Source: JANMAT01 sp031359995
GTDB taxonomy: Bacteria > Actinomycetota > Acidimicrobiia > Acidimicrobiales > Ilumatobacteraceae
Direction: 5' to 3'
Assembly (NCBI GenBank): GCA_031359995.1
Contig: JANMAT010000081.1
Span: 12,425-76,424, forward strand
Length of the DNA: 64,000 nucleotides
In this document: in pieces, positions 52,204 to 59,505 of the stretch
How positions within the stretch are numbered: the stretch's first letter is position 1
Layout of the letters: each line of letters starts with the position of its first letter
Position numbers and translations under genes: made by a program
Notes under the pieces: model-generated
Database searches by the model: none
The model's input: the letters and a program-made list of their open reading frames with translations, nothing else
Told to the model about the DNA's origin: nothing

Positions 52204-52716
52204 TCAGCGGGGCAGGTCGGGAGCCATCGAGACGACGGCCCGGCCGAACGGCTCGAGCTGGCGGCCCACCAGGCGCTCGATGAGCGAGATGCACTGCGCC
52301 CCTTCGGTGACCAGACCCGACCACCGGATGAAGCCGCCCATGACGCCGGCGATGCGGTCGCCGACCTCTTCGGTGTGCACGATCACCTTGGTGCCCGACC
52401 CGAGCAGGTCCTGGAACTCCCGGTAGAGCGGCGCCAGCACCTCACGCGGATCGTCCCACGGGGCGAACGGGCGGTGCAGGTAGGGCACGCCGAGCTCGTC
52501 GTAGTTGTGCAGGTTGTGCGGTGACGGGATCAGCGAGACCACACAGCCGAAGCCCTGCTCACGGATCCAGATGATCTCTTCCTGGCGCCGGACGCGACGG
52601 TGGTTCGAGCCGTAGCCACCAGGGCGCTCGCACACGGCGAGGCGGTCCTTGATGATCCAGGCAAAACCGCGCGGTTGTATCCCTTGCGCCCATTTGCCCT
52701 TCAGCCGTGGTGCCAT
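52204..52716 (-). CDS. dual-specificity phosphatase-like protein lacking the catalytic Cys
   Basis: 170 residues. The fold pattern resembles small dual-specificity phosphatases: IIWIREQGFGCVVSLIP, LGVPYLHRPFAPWDDPRE (a loop with the general-acid Asp) and a P-loop. The P-loop should be HC(X)5R but reads HTEEVGDR, so the nucleophilic Cys is Thr while His, the loop length and Arg remain. It may bind phosphoproteins or nucleotides without hydrolysis. Its start overlaps the tilS 3' end by 16 bp, and TAAGCT 9 nt upstream of the ATG may give it its own leaderless promoter. Confidence 0.65.
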   Translation of the reverse strand: MAPRLKGKWAQGIQPRGFAWIIKDRLAVCERPGGYGSNHRRVRRQEEIIWIREQGFGCVVSLIPSPHNLHNYDELGVPYLHRPFAPWDDPREVLAPLYREFQDLLGSGTKVIVHTEEVGDRIAGVMGGFIRWSGLVTEGAQCISLIERLVGRQLEPFGRAVVSMAPDLPR

Positions 52717-53621
52717 CCCGGCGAGAGCTTACGCGATGACCCGGCCGCGAGCGTTAGTCGCTGCCCGTGACGTTCCACGCGCACACCTCCGGCCACCTCG
52801 CACGCCAGCGCCGAACCGGCGGCCACGGCCCGCACGCGCTCCACCGCGGCGGCGTCGGGCGGGTACCCGTCGAGGGCCGGCGTGAGCCAGCGGCGCAGGG
52901 CCCGGCGGGCCAGCGGGGCGGGCGCGGCGGCCATGGCACGGGCGTCGGTGGGGTCGAGGGCGCCGGCCAGCCCGTCGAGCAGGGCGGCCTCGTCGGCCAG
53001 CAGGTCGGCCTGGCGCGCCAGCACCGCGGCCACGTCGCGCTGCGCCAGCGCGTCGAGCAGGGGCAGCAGCTCGTGGCGGATGCGGTTGCGCTGGTGCACC
53101 GGATCGTCGTTCGACGGGTCGCAGACCGGGTCGAGGCCGGCCACCCGACACAGCGCCTCGGTCTCATGGCGCCGCAGGGCCAGCAGCGGGTGGCCGCCCG
53201 GCCCCATGCCGGCCAGGCCGTCGAGACCGGCGCCGCGCAGCAGGTTCACCAGCACGGTCTCGGCCTGGTCGTCGGCGGTGTGCCCGGTCAGCACACCAAC
53301 GGGCAGCACGGCGAAGCGGGCGGCCCGGGCCCGGGCCTCCAGGTTGGGTCCGGCGCCCACGTGCACGACCTCGGCCCGGAAGGCGGTGCCGAACCGCCGG
53401 GCGGCGGCCGCCACCACGGCGGCCTCGGCCGCCGAACCGGCACGCAAGCCGTGGTCGACGTGCACCGCGGTGACCCGGCACCCGGCCCGCACCGCTAGCA
53501 CGAGCAGGGCCAGTGAGTCGGCACCGCCGCTCACCGCGCAGGTGACCTGGGTGCCGGCGGCCGGGAACCGGCCGCGGGCGAGCAGCGCGTCGGCCGCGGT
53601 GGCCAGGTCAGACGACCACAC
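52701..53621 (-). CDS. tilS: tRNA(Ile)-lysidine synthase
   Basis: 306 residues, a short TilS without the far C-terminal domain. The N-terminal PP-loop SGGADS starts at about residue 26, followed by VHVDHGLR, LTGHTADDQAETVLVNLLRGAGLDGLAGM and PSNDDPVHQRNRIRHELLPLL. It modifies the wobble C of tRNA-Ile (CAU) to lysidine and is essential. GTG 53621 overlaps the end of the DUF2342 protease gene by 14 bp, an arrangement common in actinobacteria. Confidence 0.9.
   Translation of the reverse strand: MWSSDLATAADALLARGRFPAAGTQVTCAVSGGADSLALLVLAVRAGCRVTAVHVDHGLRAGSAAEAAVVAAAARRFGTAFRAEVVHVGAGPNLEARARAARFAVLPVGVLTGHTADDQAETVLVNLLRGAGLDGLAGMGPGGHPLLALRRHETEALCRVAGLDPVCDPSNDDPVHQRNRIRHELLPLLDALAQRDVAAVLARQADLLADEAALLDGLAGALDPTDARAMAAAPAPLARRALRRWLTPALDGYPPDAAAVERVRAVAAGSALACEVAGGVRVERHGQRLTLAAGSSRKLSPGWHHG
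52726..52731 (-). promoter_or_regulatory. -10 element TAAGCT of the phosphatase-like gene
   Basis: TAAGCT ends 9 nt before ATG 52716, inside the 3' end of tilS. Confidence 0.4.
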
Positions 53622-54687
53622 GGGGGCCGCCCACGCGCGCCAACCAGGCGGCCGGGTCGCGCACCTCGTCGAGCGTGGGCAGGTGCGCGGCCGACTCCCA
53701 GCACCGGTCGACGGCCCGGGGGCCGAGCTCGGCCTCGATGGCGGCCAGGAACGCCTCGCCCTGGGCGTACTGGTTGAGCTTGGCCTCCAGCCCCAGGAGC
53801 TTCTGCACCACGGCGGCCAGCGGCGCCTGGTGCTTGCGACGCTCGCGCAGCACCCGGCCGAAGCGCTCGGCCGAGGGCACGTGGCCGTCGCCGGCGCGGT
53901 CCATGGTGACGTCGCCGTGCCCCTCGAGCACGGCCATGAGCCCGCCGATGCGGCCCATGACCTCACGCTGGGCCGGCGAAGCCAGCACTCCGGCGATGCC
54001 GCCGTCGTCGAAAGCCCTCATGCCCTCGCGGCGCACCAGGCGGGCGGCGCCCCGGAACGACTCGACCATGCGCTTGGCGTCGGGTTCGGCCAGGTCGAGC
54101 ATCTGCTGCACGAGGTCCAGGTAGTGCTCGCGCATCCACGGCACCCCGGTGAACTGGGCCCGGTGGGTGACCTCGTGGAGGCACAGCCACAGCCGGAACT
54201 CGCGGGGCGGGAAGCCGAACCGCTTCTCGAGGTTCAGCATGTTGGGACCGACCACGAACACGGTGTCGCCCGCCGCGGCCCCCTGGGGGTCGGCCATGAG
54301 CAGGTCGTACTGGCCGAGGACGCGCTTGCTCATCCAGCCGAGCACGGTGCCGAACTCGGCGCCGGCAACGGTGCGGGTGGCCGAGCGGGCGAGGCTGCCG
54401 GCGCCGGACTTGTCGGTCCACCGTTCGAGGTGGGGCCCGAGGATGCGCTGGAACGCCTCGATGTTGGCGCGGATCCAGCCGGCCCGGTCGACGACCTGGG
54501 CGGTGGCCGGGCCGGCCGACGAGCGCAGCCCGGTCACGTCGGCCACGAGCTGCTCGGCCAGGGGCGTCAGCTCGGCCACGTCGGACGCCAAGGATGGCGC
54601 GTGGTACGAGCGTGACAGCGGATCGTCACCGGCGACCCGGACGGCCACCTTCTCGGCCAGCCGCCAGTCGACCGGGCCAGCCGCCAT
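53608..54687 (-). CDS. zinc metalloprotease-like protein (DUF2342, F420-biosynthesis-associated)
   Basis: 359 residues. LCLHEVTHRAQFTGVPWMREHYLDLV contains an HExxH zinc motif near residue 171, and the N-terminal DWRLAEKVAVRVAGDDPLSRSYH, the GWMSKRVLGQYDLLM segment and MEGHGDVTMDRAG-type (VLEGHGDVTMDRAG) are typical of DUF2342. The family is found in F420-using actinobacteria beside tilS and is often listed as associated with F420 biosynthesis, without a proven function. ATG 54687, 8 bp after the 48-aa membrane protein gene. Confidence 0.87.
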   Translation of the reverse strand: MAAGPVDWRLAEKVAVRVAGDDPLSRSYHAPSLASDVAELTPLAEQLVADVTGLRSSAGPATAQVVDRAGWIRANIEAFQRILGPHLERWTDKSGAGSLARSATRTVAGAEFGTVLGWMSKRVLGQYDLLMADPQGAAAGDTVFVVGPNMLNLEKRFGFPPREFRLWLCLHEVTHRAQFTGVPWMREHYLDLVQQMLDLAEPDAKRMVESFRGAARLVRREGMRAFDDGGIAGVLASPAQREVMGRIGGLMAVLEGHGDVTMDRAGDGHVPSAERFGRVLRERRKHQAPLAAVVQKLLGLEAKLNQYAQGEAFLAAIEAELGPRAVDRCWESAAHLPTLDEVRDPAAWLARVGGPRVVV

Positions 54688-54695
54688 GGATGCCC

Positions 54696-54842
54696 TTACT
54701 CGGGGCGCGGCCCGCGCTTGGGGTACTGGGGCCCCTGGACCTTGGCCAGGTAGCCGGCCACGAGGGCGAACACCGTGAGCACGGCGCTACCGAACAGGAC
54801 GACCCCGATCCAGTAGTGCCAGACCTCTGCCGCGAGCAACAT
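54696..54842 (-). CDS. 48-residue single-pass membrane protein
   Basis: 48 residues, MLLAAEVWHYWIGVVLFGSAVLTVFALVAG region then YLAKVQGPQYPKRGPRPE: one membrane helix with a basic, Pro-rich cytoplasmic tail. A TAGAGT hexamer 6 nt before the ATG, and 8-bp spacing to the DUF2342 gene, support coding and place it first in the unit to tilS. No family recognised, but small helices of this kind precede the protease gene in a position that could be conserved. Confidence 0.7.
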   Translation of the reverse strand: MLLAAEVWHYWIGVVLFGSAVLTVFALVAGYLAKVQGPQYPKRGPRPE

Positions 54843-54848
54843 GGCTGC

Positions 54849-54854
54849 ACTCTA
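54849..54854 (-). promoter_or_regulatory. -10 element TAGAGT of the small membrane protein gene
   Basis: TAGAGT ends 6 nt before ATG 54842. Confidence 0.55.
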
Positions 54855-54867
54855 TCCACGCCCGGCG

Positions 54868-55107
54868 TCAGGTTGCCGGGTCAACCTCGCCGAAGCAGGC
54901 CCGGATGCGGTCGAGCAGCCCGGCGGGGACCTCGGTCTCCTTGGCCTTGTGGGCGATCACGATGCGCAGCTCGGCCTGGAAGTCGTAGACCTGGAGGCAG
55001 TCCATGCAGCCGTCGAGGTGGTGCGTGATGTTGTGGTGGACCTCGGCCGGCAGCTCCCCGTCCAGGAAGCGGTACAGCTCACGCAGGGTCTCGTTGCAGT
55101 CAGCCAT
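54868..55107 (-). CDS. rsrA: zinc-containing redox anti-sigma factor (RsrA-like)
   Basis: 79 residues. The zinc anti-sigma motif is present as H30-x3-C34-x2-C37 (HHLDGCMDC) with C4 as a further ligand and C71 as another Cys, the layout of RsrA. In Streptomyces oxidation forms a disulfide, zinc is lost and SigR is freed to induce thiol-stress genes. It overlaps the sigma gene by 8 bp, as usual for such pairs. Confidence 0.9.
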   Translation of the reverse strand: MADCNETLRELYRFLDGELPAEVHHNITHHLDGCMDCLQVYDFQAELRIVIAHKAKETEVPAGLLDRIRACFGEVDPAT

Positions 55108-55705
55108 GGGTCGTCGAAGGCTCGGGCTCGTGATCGGGAGCAGGCCTTTCGATGAGGCCCTGCTCGGTGACGTACTCGTACAACGCCTTCTGCATGGCCT
55201 TTCTTCCCCGGTGCAACCGCGACATCACCGTCCCGATGGGGATCTCCAGGATGTCGGCGATCTCCTTGTAGGAGAACCCTTCGACATCGGCCAGGTAGAC
55301 GGGCATGCGGAAGTTCTCGGGCAGGGCGTCGAGGGCGCCGCGCACCTCGCCCTCGGTGAACATGTCCATGAGGGCTTCCTCGGCCGAGCGGCCGGTGTTG
55401 GCCTGCTCGATGGCGCCCAACCGCCGGTACAGGTACAGGTCCTCCACGTCGTCGAGGTCGCTCTCGATCGGGCGACGCTGCTTGGCCCGGTAGGCGTTGA
55501 TGTAGGTGTTGGTGAGGATCCGGTACAGCCACGCCTTCAGGTTCGTGCCCTCGGTGAAGCTGGCGAACGAGCGGTACGCCTTGAGGTACGTCTCCTGCAC
55601 GAGGTCTTCGGCATCGGCCGGGTTGTGCGTCATGCGCAGCGCGGCCGAGTACAGCGCCGGCATGAACTCCAGTGCCTGATCGGCGAAGGTGTCGCGCTCG
55701 GCCAT
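55100..55705 (-). CDS. sigR: ECF sigma factor of the SigR/SigH type
   Basis: 201 residues. Region 2 (DAEDLVQETYLKAYRSFASFTEGTNLKAWLYRILTNTYINAYRAKQRRP) and region 4 (LPENFRMPVYLADVEGFSYKEIADILEIPIGTVMSRLHRGRKAMQKAL) are those of SigR/SigH. Paired with an RsrA-like anti-sigma, it should direct the thiol-oxidative stress response. ATG 55705 lies 8 nt after TAAGGT. The usual SigR autoregulatory promoter (GGGAAT...GTT) was not seen just upstream. It begins 21 bp after the MarR gene on the same strand. Confidence 0.92.
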   Translation of the reverse strand: MAERDTFADQALEFMPALYSAALRMTHNPADAEDLVQETYLKAYRSFASFTEGTNLKAWLYRILTNTYINAYRAKQRRPIESDLDDVEDLYLYRRLGAIEQANTGRSAEEALMDMFTEGEVRGALDALPENFRMPVYLADVEGFSYKEIADILEIPIGTVMSRLHRGRKAMQKALYEYVTEQGLIERPAPDHEPEPSTTHG

Positions 55706-55713
55706 GGCGGCCC

Positions 55714-55719
55714 ACCTTA
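55714..55719 (-). promoter_or_regulatory. -10 element TAAGGT of sigR
   Basis: TAAGGT ends 8 nt before ATG 55705. Confidence 0.5.
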
Positions 55720-55726
55720 GGTTGGC

Positions 55727-56227
55727 TCAGGCGCCGTCGCGATGGCGGGCGACGAACCCGTCGATGGAGCCGACCATGCGCTCGAGCAGCTCCGCGAGCT
55801 GGTGCTGCTCGTCGGCCGAGAAGGCGTCGAGCACGGCCTGCATGATGGTCGTGCGGTGGCCGCCGATGGCGTCGTGACGGCGGCGCCCCTCGCTCGTGGC
55901 CGACACGAGCACCACGCGGCCGTCGTCGACGCACGACCGGCGCTCGGCCAGGCCGGTGCGCAGCAGGCGCTGCACGGCCCGCGTGGCGGTGGACGGGTCG
56001 ACGCGGAGGCTGTCGGCCAGCTCGCTCATGCGCCACATGGGCTGCTTCACGAGCAGGTCGAGCGTGTCCCACTGACCCGGTTCGAGCACCTCGGTGCCGT
56101 CGCCGAACATGTACTCGCGCAGCGAGCCCATGGCCGCGCCGCGACGGAGCTCGCGCCAGGCGGTGCCGATGCGCAGCATCATCTCCAGATCGTCCGTCAC
56201 GACCGACTGCGGGGCGTCTGCAGGCAC
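55727..56227 (-). CDS. MarR-family regulator
   Basis: 166 residues. Winged helix MWRMSELADSLRVDPSTATRAVQRLLRTGLAERRSCVDDGRVVLVSATSEG with helical dimer arms at both ends. GTG 56227 is chosen: a TACCCT hexamer ends 6 nt upstream, and the start lies next to a 13-bp palindrome TTGTAGGGTACAA shared with the divergent hydrolase gene. It probably represses itself and that hydrolase, with an unknown ligand. Confidence 0.88.
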   Translation of the reverse strand: MPADAPQSVVTDDLEMMLRIGTAWRELRRGAAMGSLREYMFGDGTEVLEPGQWDTLDLLVKQPMWRMSELADSLRVDPSTATRAVQRLLRTGLAERRSCVDDGRVVLVSATSEGRRRHDAIGGHRTTIMQAVLDAFSADEQHQLAELLERMVGSIDGFVARHRDGA

Positions 56228-56232
56228 CTTTG

Positions 56233-56238
56233 TAGGGT
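56233..56238 (+). promoter_or_regulatory. -10 element TAGGGT of the hydrolase gene
   Basis: TAGGGT ends 7 nt before ATG 56246; lies inside the MarR operator. Confidence 0.55.
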
Positions 56239-56239
56239 A
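56234..56239 (-). promoter_or_regulatory. -10 element TACCCT of the MarR gene
   Basis: TACCCT ends 6 nt before GTG 56227; lies inside the MarR operator. Confidence 0.55.
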
Positions 56240-56245
56240 CAAGGG

Positions 56246-56959
56246 ATGAGCGACCCGGGTGGGCCAACCGACGATCAGCGTGGGGCGGGCGGCTCCACGC
56301 CGCTGCAGGCCCTGGGGGTGATGGCCTCGCAGGAGGTCGCCGTCACCGCCGACCTGCGCCACCTCGAGCTGTACACGATGCGCGGGCTGCTGACGGTGCT
56401 GTGGCACGGCAGCGGCGAGGAGCGCCTGGCGGTGGTGGCCATGGGCGGAGCGATGGGCGGGCTGCTCGGCCCGGCCGAGGGGCTGTACCACCATCTGGGC
56501 ACGGTGCTCGCCCGCGACCACGGCATCGCCACGTTGCGCATCAGCTACCGCAGGCCCAACGACATGGACTCCTGCGTGCTCGACGCCGCCGCCGCCGTGC
56601 AACTGGCCGTGGGCAACGGTGCCGCCCGTGTGGTGGCGCTGGGTCACTCGTTCGGCGGGGCCGTGGCCGTGCGCGTGGGTGTGGCCCTGCCCGACATGGT
56701 GGCGGGCGTGTGCACGTTCGCGACGCAGTCGGCCGGGTGCGAGGTGGCCGGCGGGTTGCAGGGCCGACCGTTCCTGATGTTCCACGGCGACCGGGACGAG
56801 ATCCTGCCGGTGGACGCCAGCTTCATCGTGCGCGAGATCGCCGACTGGGGCGAGGTCGTGGTGCTGCCGGGCGACGGCCACCTGCTGGCCAGGTCGGGCG
56901 ACGCGATGGCCGAACGACTCCTCACGTGGATCCCCGCGACGCTCGGCGCCGGCTCGTGA
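56246..56959 (+). CDS. alpha/beta hydrolase (dienelactone-hydrolase-like)
   Basis: 237 residues. VVAMGGAMGGLLGPAEGLY (oxyanion), nucleophile in ALGHSFGGAVAVRVGV, Asp in MFHGDRDEILPVDAS and His in LPGDGHLLARSG complete a triad. No signal peptide. Substrate unknown; because it is divergent from a MarR gene it may be a detoxification enzyme induced by its substrate. It overlaps the VOC gene by 4 bp (GTGA). Confidence 0.85.
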   Translation: MSDPGGPTDDQRGAGGSTPLQALGVMASQEVAVTADLRHLELYTMRGLLTVLWHGSGEERLAVVAMGGAMGGLLGPAEGLYHHLGTVLARDHGIATLRISYRRPNDMDSCVLDAAAAVQLAVGNGAARVVALGHSFGGAVAVRVGVALPDMVAGVCTFATQSAGCEVAGGLQGRPFLMFHGDRDEILPVDASFIVREIADWGEVVVLPGDGHLLARSGDAMAERLLTWIPATLGAGS

Positions 56960-57321
56960 TCACCGGTGTGGCCGGGGTGCTGCTCTCCACGGCGTCCGAC
57001 CGCTGGGCCGCCATGGACCAGTTCTACGTCGAGGTGCTCGGCCTCGCGCCGCGCACGCGCCGCGACGGCTTCGTGAACTTCGAGCTGGGCGACCAGCGGC
57101 TGACGGTCACGGTCCACGACGGCGTGCGGGGCGCCTCCACCGAACCGTGGCGGGTGATGCTGAACCTCGAGGTCGACGACATCGGGCTCGAGCACGCCCG
57201 GCTGGCCGGGCTCGGCGTGGCCTTCGCCCGGCCGCCCGAGCAGGAACCGTGGGGTGGCTGGATCGCCACCCTGGCCGACCCCGACGGCAACACCATCCAG
57301 CTCTTCCAGCTCCCGGCGTAG
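56956..57321 (+). CDS. VOC-family (glyoxalase/bleomycin resistance) protein
   Basis: 121 residues with one VOC unit of two beta-alpha-beta-beta-beta modules: MDQFYVEVLGLAPRTRRDGFVNFELGDQRLTVTV and VDDIGLEHARLAGLGVAFARPPEQEPWGGWIATLADPDGNTIQLFQL. The final DPDGNxIQLFQ strand holds a metal ligand in active members. GTG 56956 is coupled to the hydrolase gene upstream, so the two likely act on related small molecules. Confidence 0.85.
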   Translation: MITGVAGVLLSTASDRWAAMDQFYVEVLGLAPRTRRDGFVNFELGDQRLTVTVHDGVRGASTEPWRVMLNLEVDDIGLEHARLAGLGVAFARPPEQEPWGGWIATLADPDGNTIQLFQLPA

Positions 57322-57350
57322 CCGCCGCCCGCCGTCGTGGGCCGGGGGAG

Positions 57351-57674
57351 TCAGCCCGCCTGCAGTTCGCAGAGCACGCGCAGGGCGATGCCGGCGTCAC
57401 GCTTGTGCACCAGGATGCGGGCGGTCGGCACCTGGAGCAGACGGTGCTCGTGCGTGATCAGTTCGACGGACGCCTCCATGGCCCAGCTCGGCCGGCGGCC
57501 GTGGGCCTCGACCGAGGCGGCGCGGATGCCGGCGTTGCGCAGCGCTTCCACCGCCAGCTCCGACCGCCAGAGCTCGAGCACGGCGACCTCGACCACGTCG
57601 TCGCCGTCGGGCGCGACCGGGCCGGCGGCGTCGTCGTGACCCTCGGGCCGGCGGTGGCGCTTGAAGAGGCCCAC
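57351..57674 (-). CDS. small DUF2007-like protein
   Basis: 107 residues. VVEVAVLELWRSELAVEALRNAGIRAAS and RILVHKRDAGIALRVLCEL follow the pattern of DUF2007, a small cytoplasmic domain of unknown function (an N-terminal strand and helix that picks out changes between neighbours). The N-terminus (MGLFKRHRRPEGHDD) is basic. GTG 57674 lies 7 nt after TAGCGT, which also limits the start of the divergent TetR gene. Confidence 0.6.
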   Translation of the reverse strand: MGLFKRHRRPEGHDDAAGPVAPDGDDVVEVAVLELWRSELAVEALRNAGIRAASVEAHGRRPSWAMEASVELITHEHRLLQVPTARILVHKRDAGIALRVLCELQAG

Positions 57675-57681
57675 GCCGACA

Positions 57682-57687
57682 ACGCTA
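57682..57687 (-). promoter_or_regulatory. -10 element TAGCGT of the DUF2007-like gene
   Basis: TAGCGT ends 7 nt before GTG 57674. Confidence 0.55.
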
Positions 57688-57734
57688 CCCCTGCGCAGCC
57701 ACGTGCCGAGGAGCGCACCTTCCACGGCACCGCC

Positions 57735-58169
57735 ATGCCCCTGGTGGCCGAACGGGCCGGCGTGGGCGCCGGCACGATCCACCGTTCCTTCGCGTCGAAG
57801 GAGGTGCTCGTGAACGAGCTCTTCCGCTTCTGGAAGACCGAGCCGGCCACCGCCCTCGGGGCCGCCGCCGCGGCCCCCACCGCCCGCGACGGCTTCGACC
57901 GCTACTGGGCCGGCCTCACCGACTTCGCCGTGGCCCGTCCCACCGCGTTTGCGTTCCTGGAGACGCACCGCCACCAGCCCGACCTCGACGCCGGGAGCCG
58001 GGCCCTGTCCGATCAGATCGATGCCGGCATCGAGGCGTTCATCCGGCGCATGCAGCGCAAGGGACAGCTCCGCAAGGGCGACCCCACCGAGATGATCGCC
58101 CTCGTGCTCGCCGCCGGCGCCCACGCCTGGCACCTGCTCGCCCCCGAACGAACCAAGGACTCCTCATGA
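57735..58169 (+). CDS. TetR-family regulator with missing first helix (possibly degenerate)
   Basis: 144 residues from ATG 57735. The recognition helix is present (MPLVAERAGVGAGTIHRSFASKEVLVNELFRFW), and the C-terminal ligand domain is of TetR type. Intact TetR proteins begin with RxxILDAALxLFAExG before this; here the upstream in-frame sequence (ATPAQPRAEERTFHGTA) keeps only the end of that helix and has no good start. A canonical first helix is lost or never present, so DNA binding may be weak. The stop overlaps the SDR start by 4 bp, which argues that it is translated. Confidence 0.6.
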   Translation: MPLVAERAGVGAGTIHRSFASKEVLVNELFRFWKTEPATALGAAAAAPTARDGFDRYWAGLTDFAVARPTAFAFLETHRHQPDLDAGSRALSDQIDAGIEAFIRRMQRKGQLRKGDPTEMIALVLAAGAHAWHLLAPERTKDSS

Positions 58170-58921
58170 CCACCGCCCTCGTCACCGGCGCGTCAAGCGG
58201 CATCGGCCTCGAACTGGCCAAACTGCTCGCCGCCGACGGCCACGACCTCGTGCTCGTGGCCCGCAGCACGGACCGGCTCGACGCCCTCGCCGCCGAGATC
58301 GGCCCGGGCCGCGTCCGCGTGATCGGCGCCGACCTGGCCCGGCCCGACGCCGCCCCGGCGATCCACGCCGCCGTCGGCGATGTCGACGTGCTGGTGAACA
58401 ACGCCGGCGTGGGCGACTTCGGCGCCTTCGCCGAAGCCGACCTGGCCAAGACCCTCGCCATGATCGCGCTCAACATCTCCTCGCTGACCGAGCTCACGCA
58501 CCGGTACCTGCCGGGCATGCTCGCCCGCGGCAACGGCCGCGTGCTGAACGTGGCGTCGCTGGCCGCGTTCCAGCCCGGCCCGCTCATGGCCGTGTACGAC
58601 GCGACCAAGGCGTACGTGCCGTCGTTCAGCGAGGCGGTGGCCGAGGAGGTGCGCGGCACCGGCGTCACCGTGACGGCGCTGTGTCCCGGGCCGACGGCGT
58701 CGGGCTTCCAGGCCGGCGCCGACATGCAGGCGTCGAAGCTCGTGAAGGGCCGCAAGCTGCCCACGTCGGCCCAGGTGGCCAAGGCCGGCCACAAGGCCAT
58801 GCTGGCCGGCGCCGTGGTGCACGTGCCCGGCCTGCGCAACAAGGTGCTGGCCTCGTCGGTGCGGGTCACCCCACGCCCGGTGATCCGCCGCCTCGTGCAC
58901 AAGCTGCAGGAAGCGTCGTAG
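58166..58921 (+). CDS. short-chain dehydrogenase/reductase
   Basis: 251 residues of a classical SDR: cofactor motif TGASSGIGLELA, NNAG in VDVLVNNAGVGDFG, catalytic Ser in VLNVASLAAFQPGPLMAVY and YxxxK as YDATK. The R in VLVARSTDRLDALA suggests NADP preference. It starts within the TetR stop codon (ATGA), so the two are translationally coupled. Substrate unknown. Confidence 0.9.
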   Translation: MTTALVTGASSGIGLELAKLLAADGHDLVLVARSTDRLDALAAEIGPGRVRVIGADLARPDAAPAIHAAVGDVDVLVNNAGVGDFGAFAEADLAKTLAMIALNISSLTELTHRYLPGMLARGNGRVLNVASLAAFQPGPLMAVYDATKAYVPSFSEAVAEEVRGTGVTVTALCPGPTASGFQAGADMQASKLVKGRKLPTSAQVAKAGHKAMLAGAVVHVPGLRNKVLASSVRVTPRPVIRRLVHKLQEAS

Positions 58922-58946
58922 CCGGACATCCGCGGCCCGGCTGCGC

Positions 58947-58952
58947 TACGTT
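58947..58952 (+). promoter_or_regulatory. -10 element TACGTT of the VOC-like gene
   Basis: TACGTT ends 7 nt before ATG 58960. Confidence 0.5.
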
Positions 58953-58959
58953 GCCGCGC

Positions 58960-59496
58960 ATGACGACGCTCGGCCGCTACCCGCTGTTCCAGCACGCGTA
59001 CCTCGTGAACGACCTCGAGGCGTCCTGCCTGAAGTGGAGCGAGCTGTTCGGTGCCGGTCCGTTCGTCATCACGCACCACCACAAGACCGACCGGTTCGTG
59101 TACCGGGGCACGCCGCAGGAAGCCGACGTGTCGTATGCGTTCGGCTACCTGGGCGACGTGATGATCCAGTTCATCCAGCAGCACGACGAGACGCCTTCGA
59201 TCTACCGGGAGATGTTCGCCGCCGGGCAGGAGGGCTTCCACCACGTCGCCACGCTGGTGCACGACTTCCCCGCTGAGCGCCAGCGCCTGCTCGACCTGGG
59301 GTTCGAGATCGCCTGCGAGCTCTACGCCGACGGCGTGGACGCCGCCTACTTCGACACCCGCGCCGTGACCGGCGGGTACACCGAGATCCATGGCGACCCG
59401 CCCCGCATCCTGGCTGCGTTCGCCGGCTGGCGGCGGGCCCACGAGCTGTGGCGGCCGGGTGATCCGGTGATCACCGTCCGGCCACCACGCTCGTAG
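58960..59496 (+). CDS. VOC-superfamily protein, glyoxalase-like
   Basis: 178 residues. FQHAYLVNDLEASCLKWSELFGAGPF, GDVMIQFIQQHDETPSIYREMF, GFHHVATLVHDFPAERQRLLDLGFEIACEL and YFDTRAVTGGYTEIHGDPP are the two halves of a VOC fold with His and Glu in metal-ligand positions. These occur beside steroid- and aromatic-degradation genes in actinobacteria; here a convergent HpaB-type monooxygenase gene lies 9 bp away. Substrate unknown. Confidence 0.83.
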   Translation: MTTLGRYPLFQHAYLVNDLEASCLKWSELFGAGPFVITHHHKTDRFVYRGTPQEADVSYAFGYLGDVMIQFIQQHDETPSIYREMFAAGQEGFHHVATLVHDFPAERQRLLDLGFEIACELYADGVDAAYFDTRAVTGGYTEIHGDPPRILAAFAGWRRAHELWRPGDPVITVRPPRS

Positions 59497-59505
59497 CGAC
59501 CGAGC

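Larger units (their letters stand above)
56230..56242. promoter_or_regulatory. MarR operator overlapping two divergent promoters
   Basis: TTGTAGGGTACAA: 5-bp arms and a 3-bp centre. TAGGGT (56233-56238, plus) and TACCCT (56234-56239, minus) share five bases inside the palindrome, 7 and 6 nt from the two start codons, so one repressor dimer could block both genes. Confidence 0.7.

Noticed and set aside
57147..57734. In-frame upstream extension of the TetR gene
   Set aside because: It runs through the VOC gene end and the antisense DUF2007-like gene and has no TetR-like sequence.
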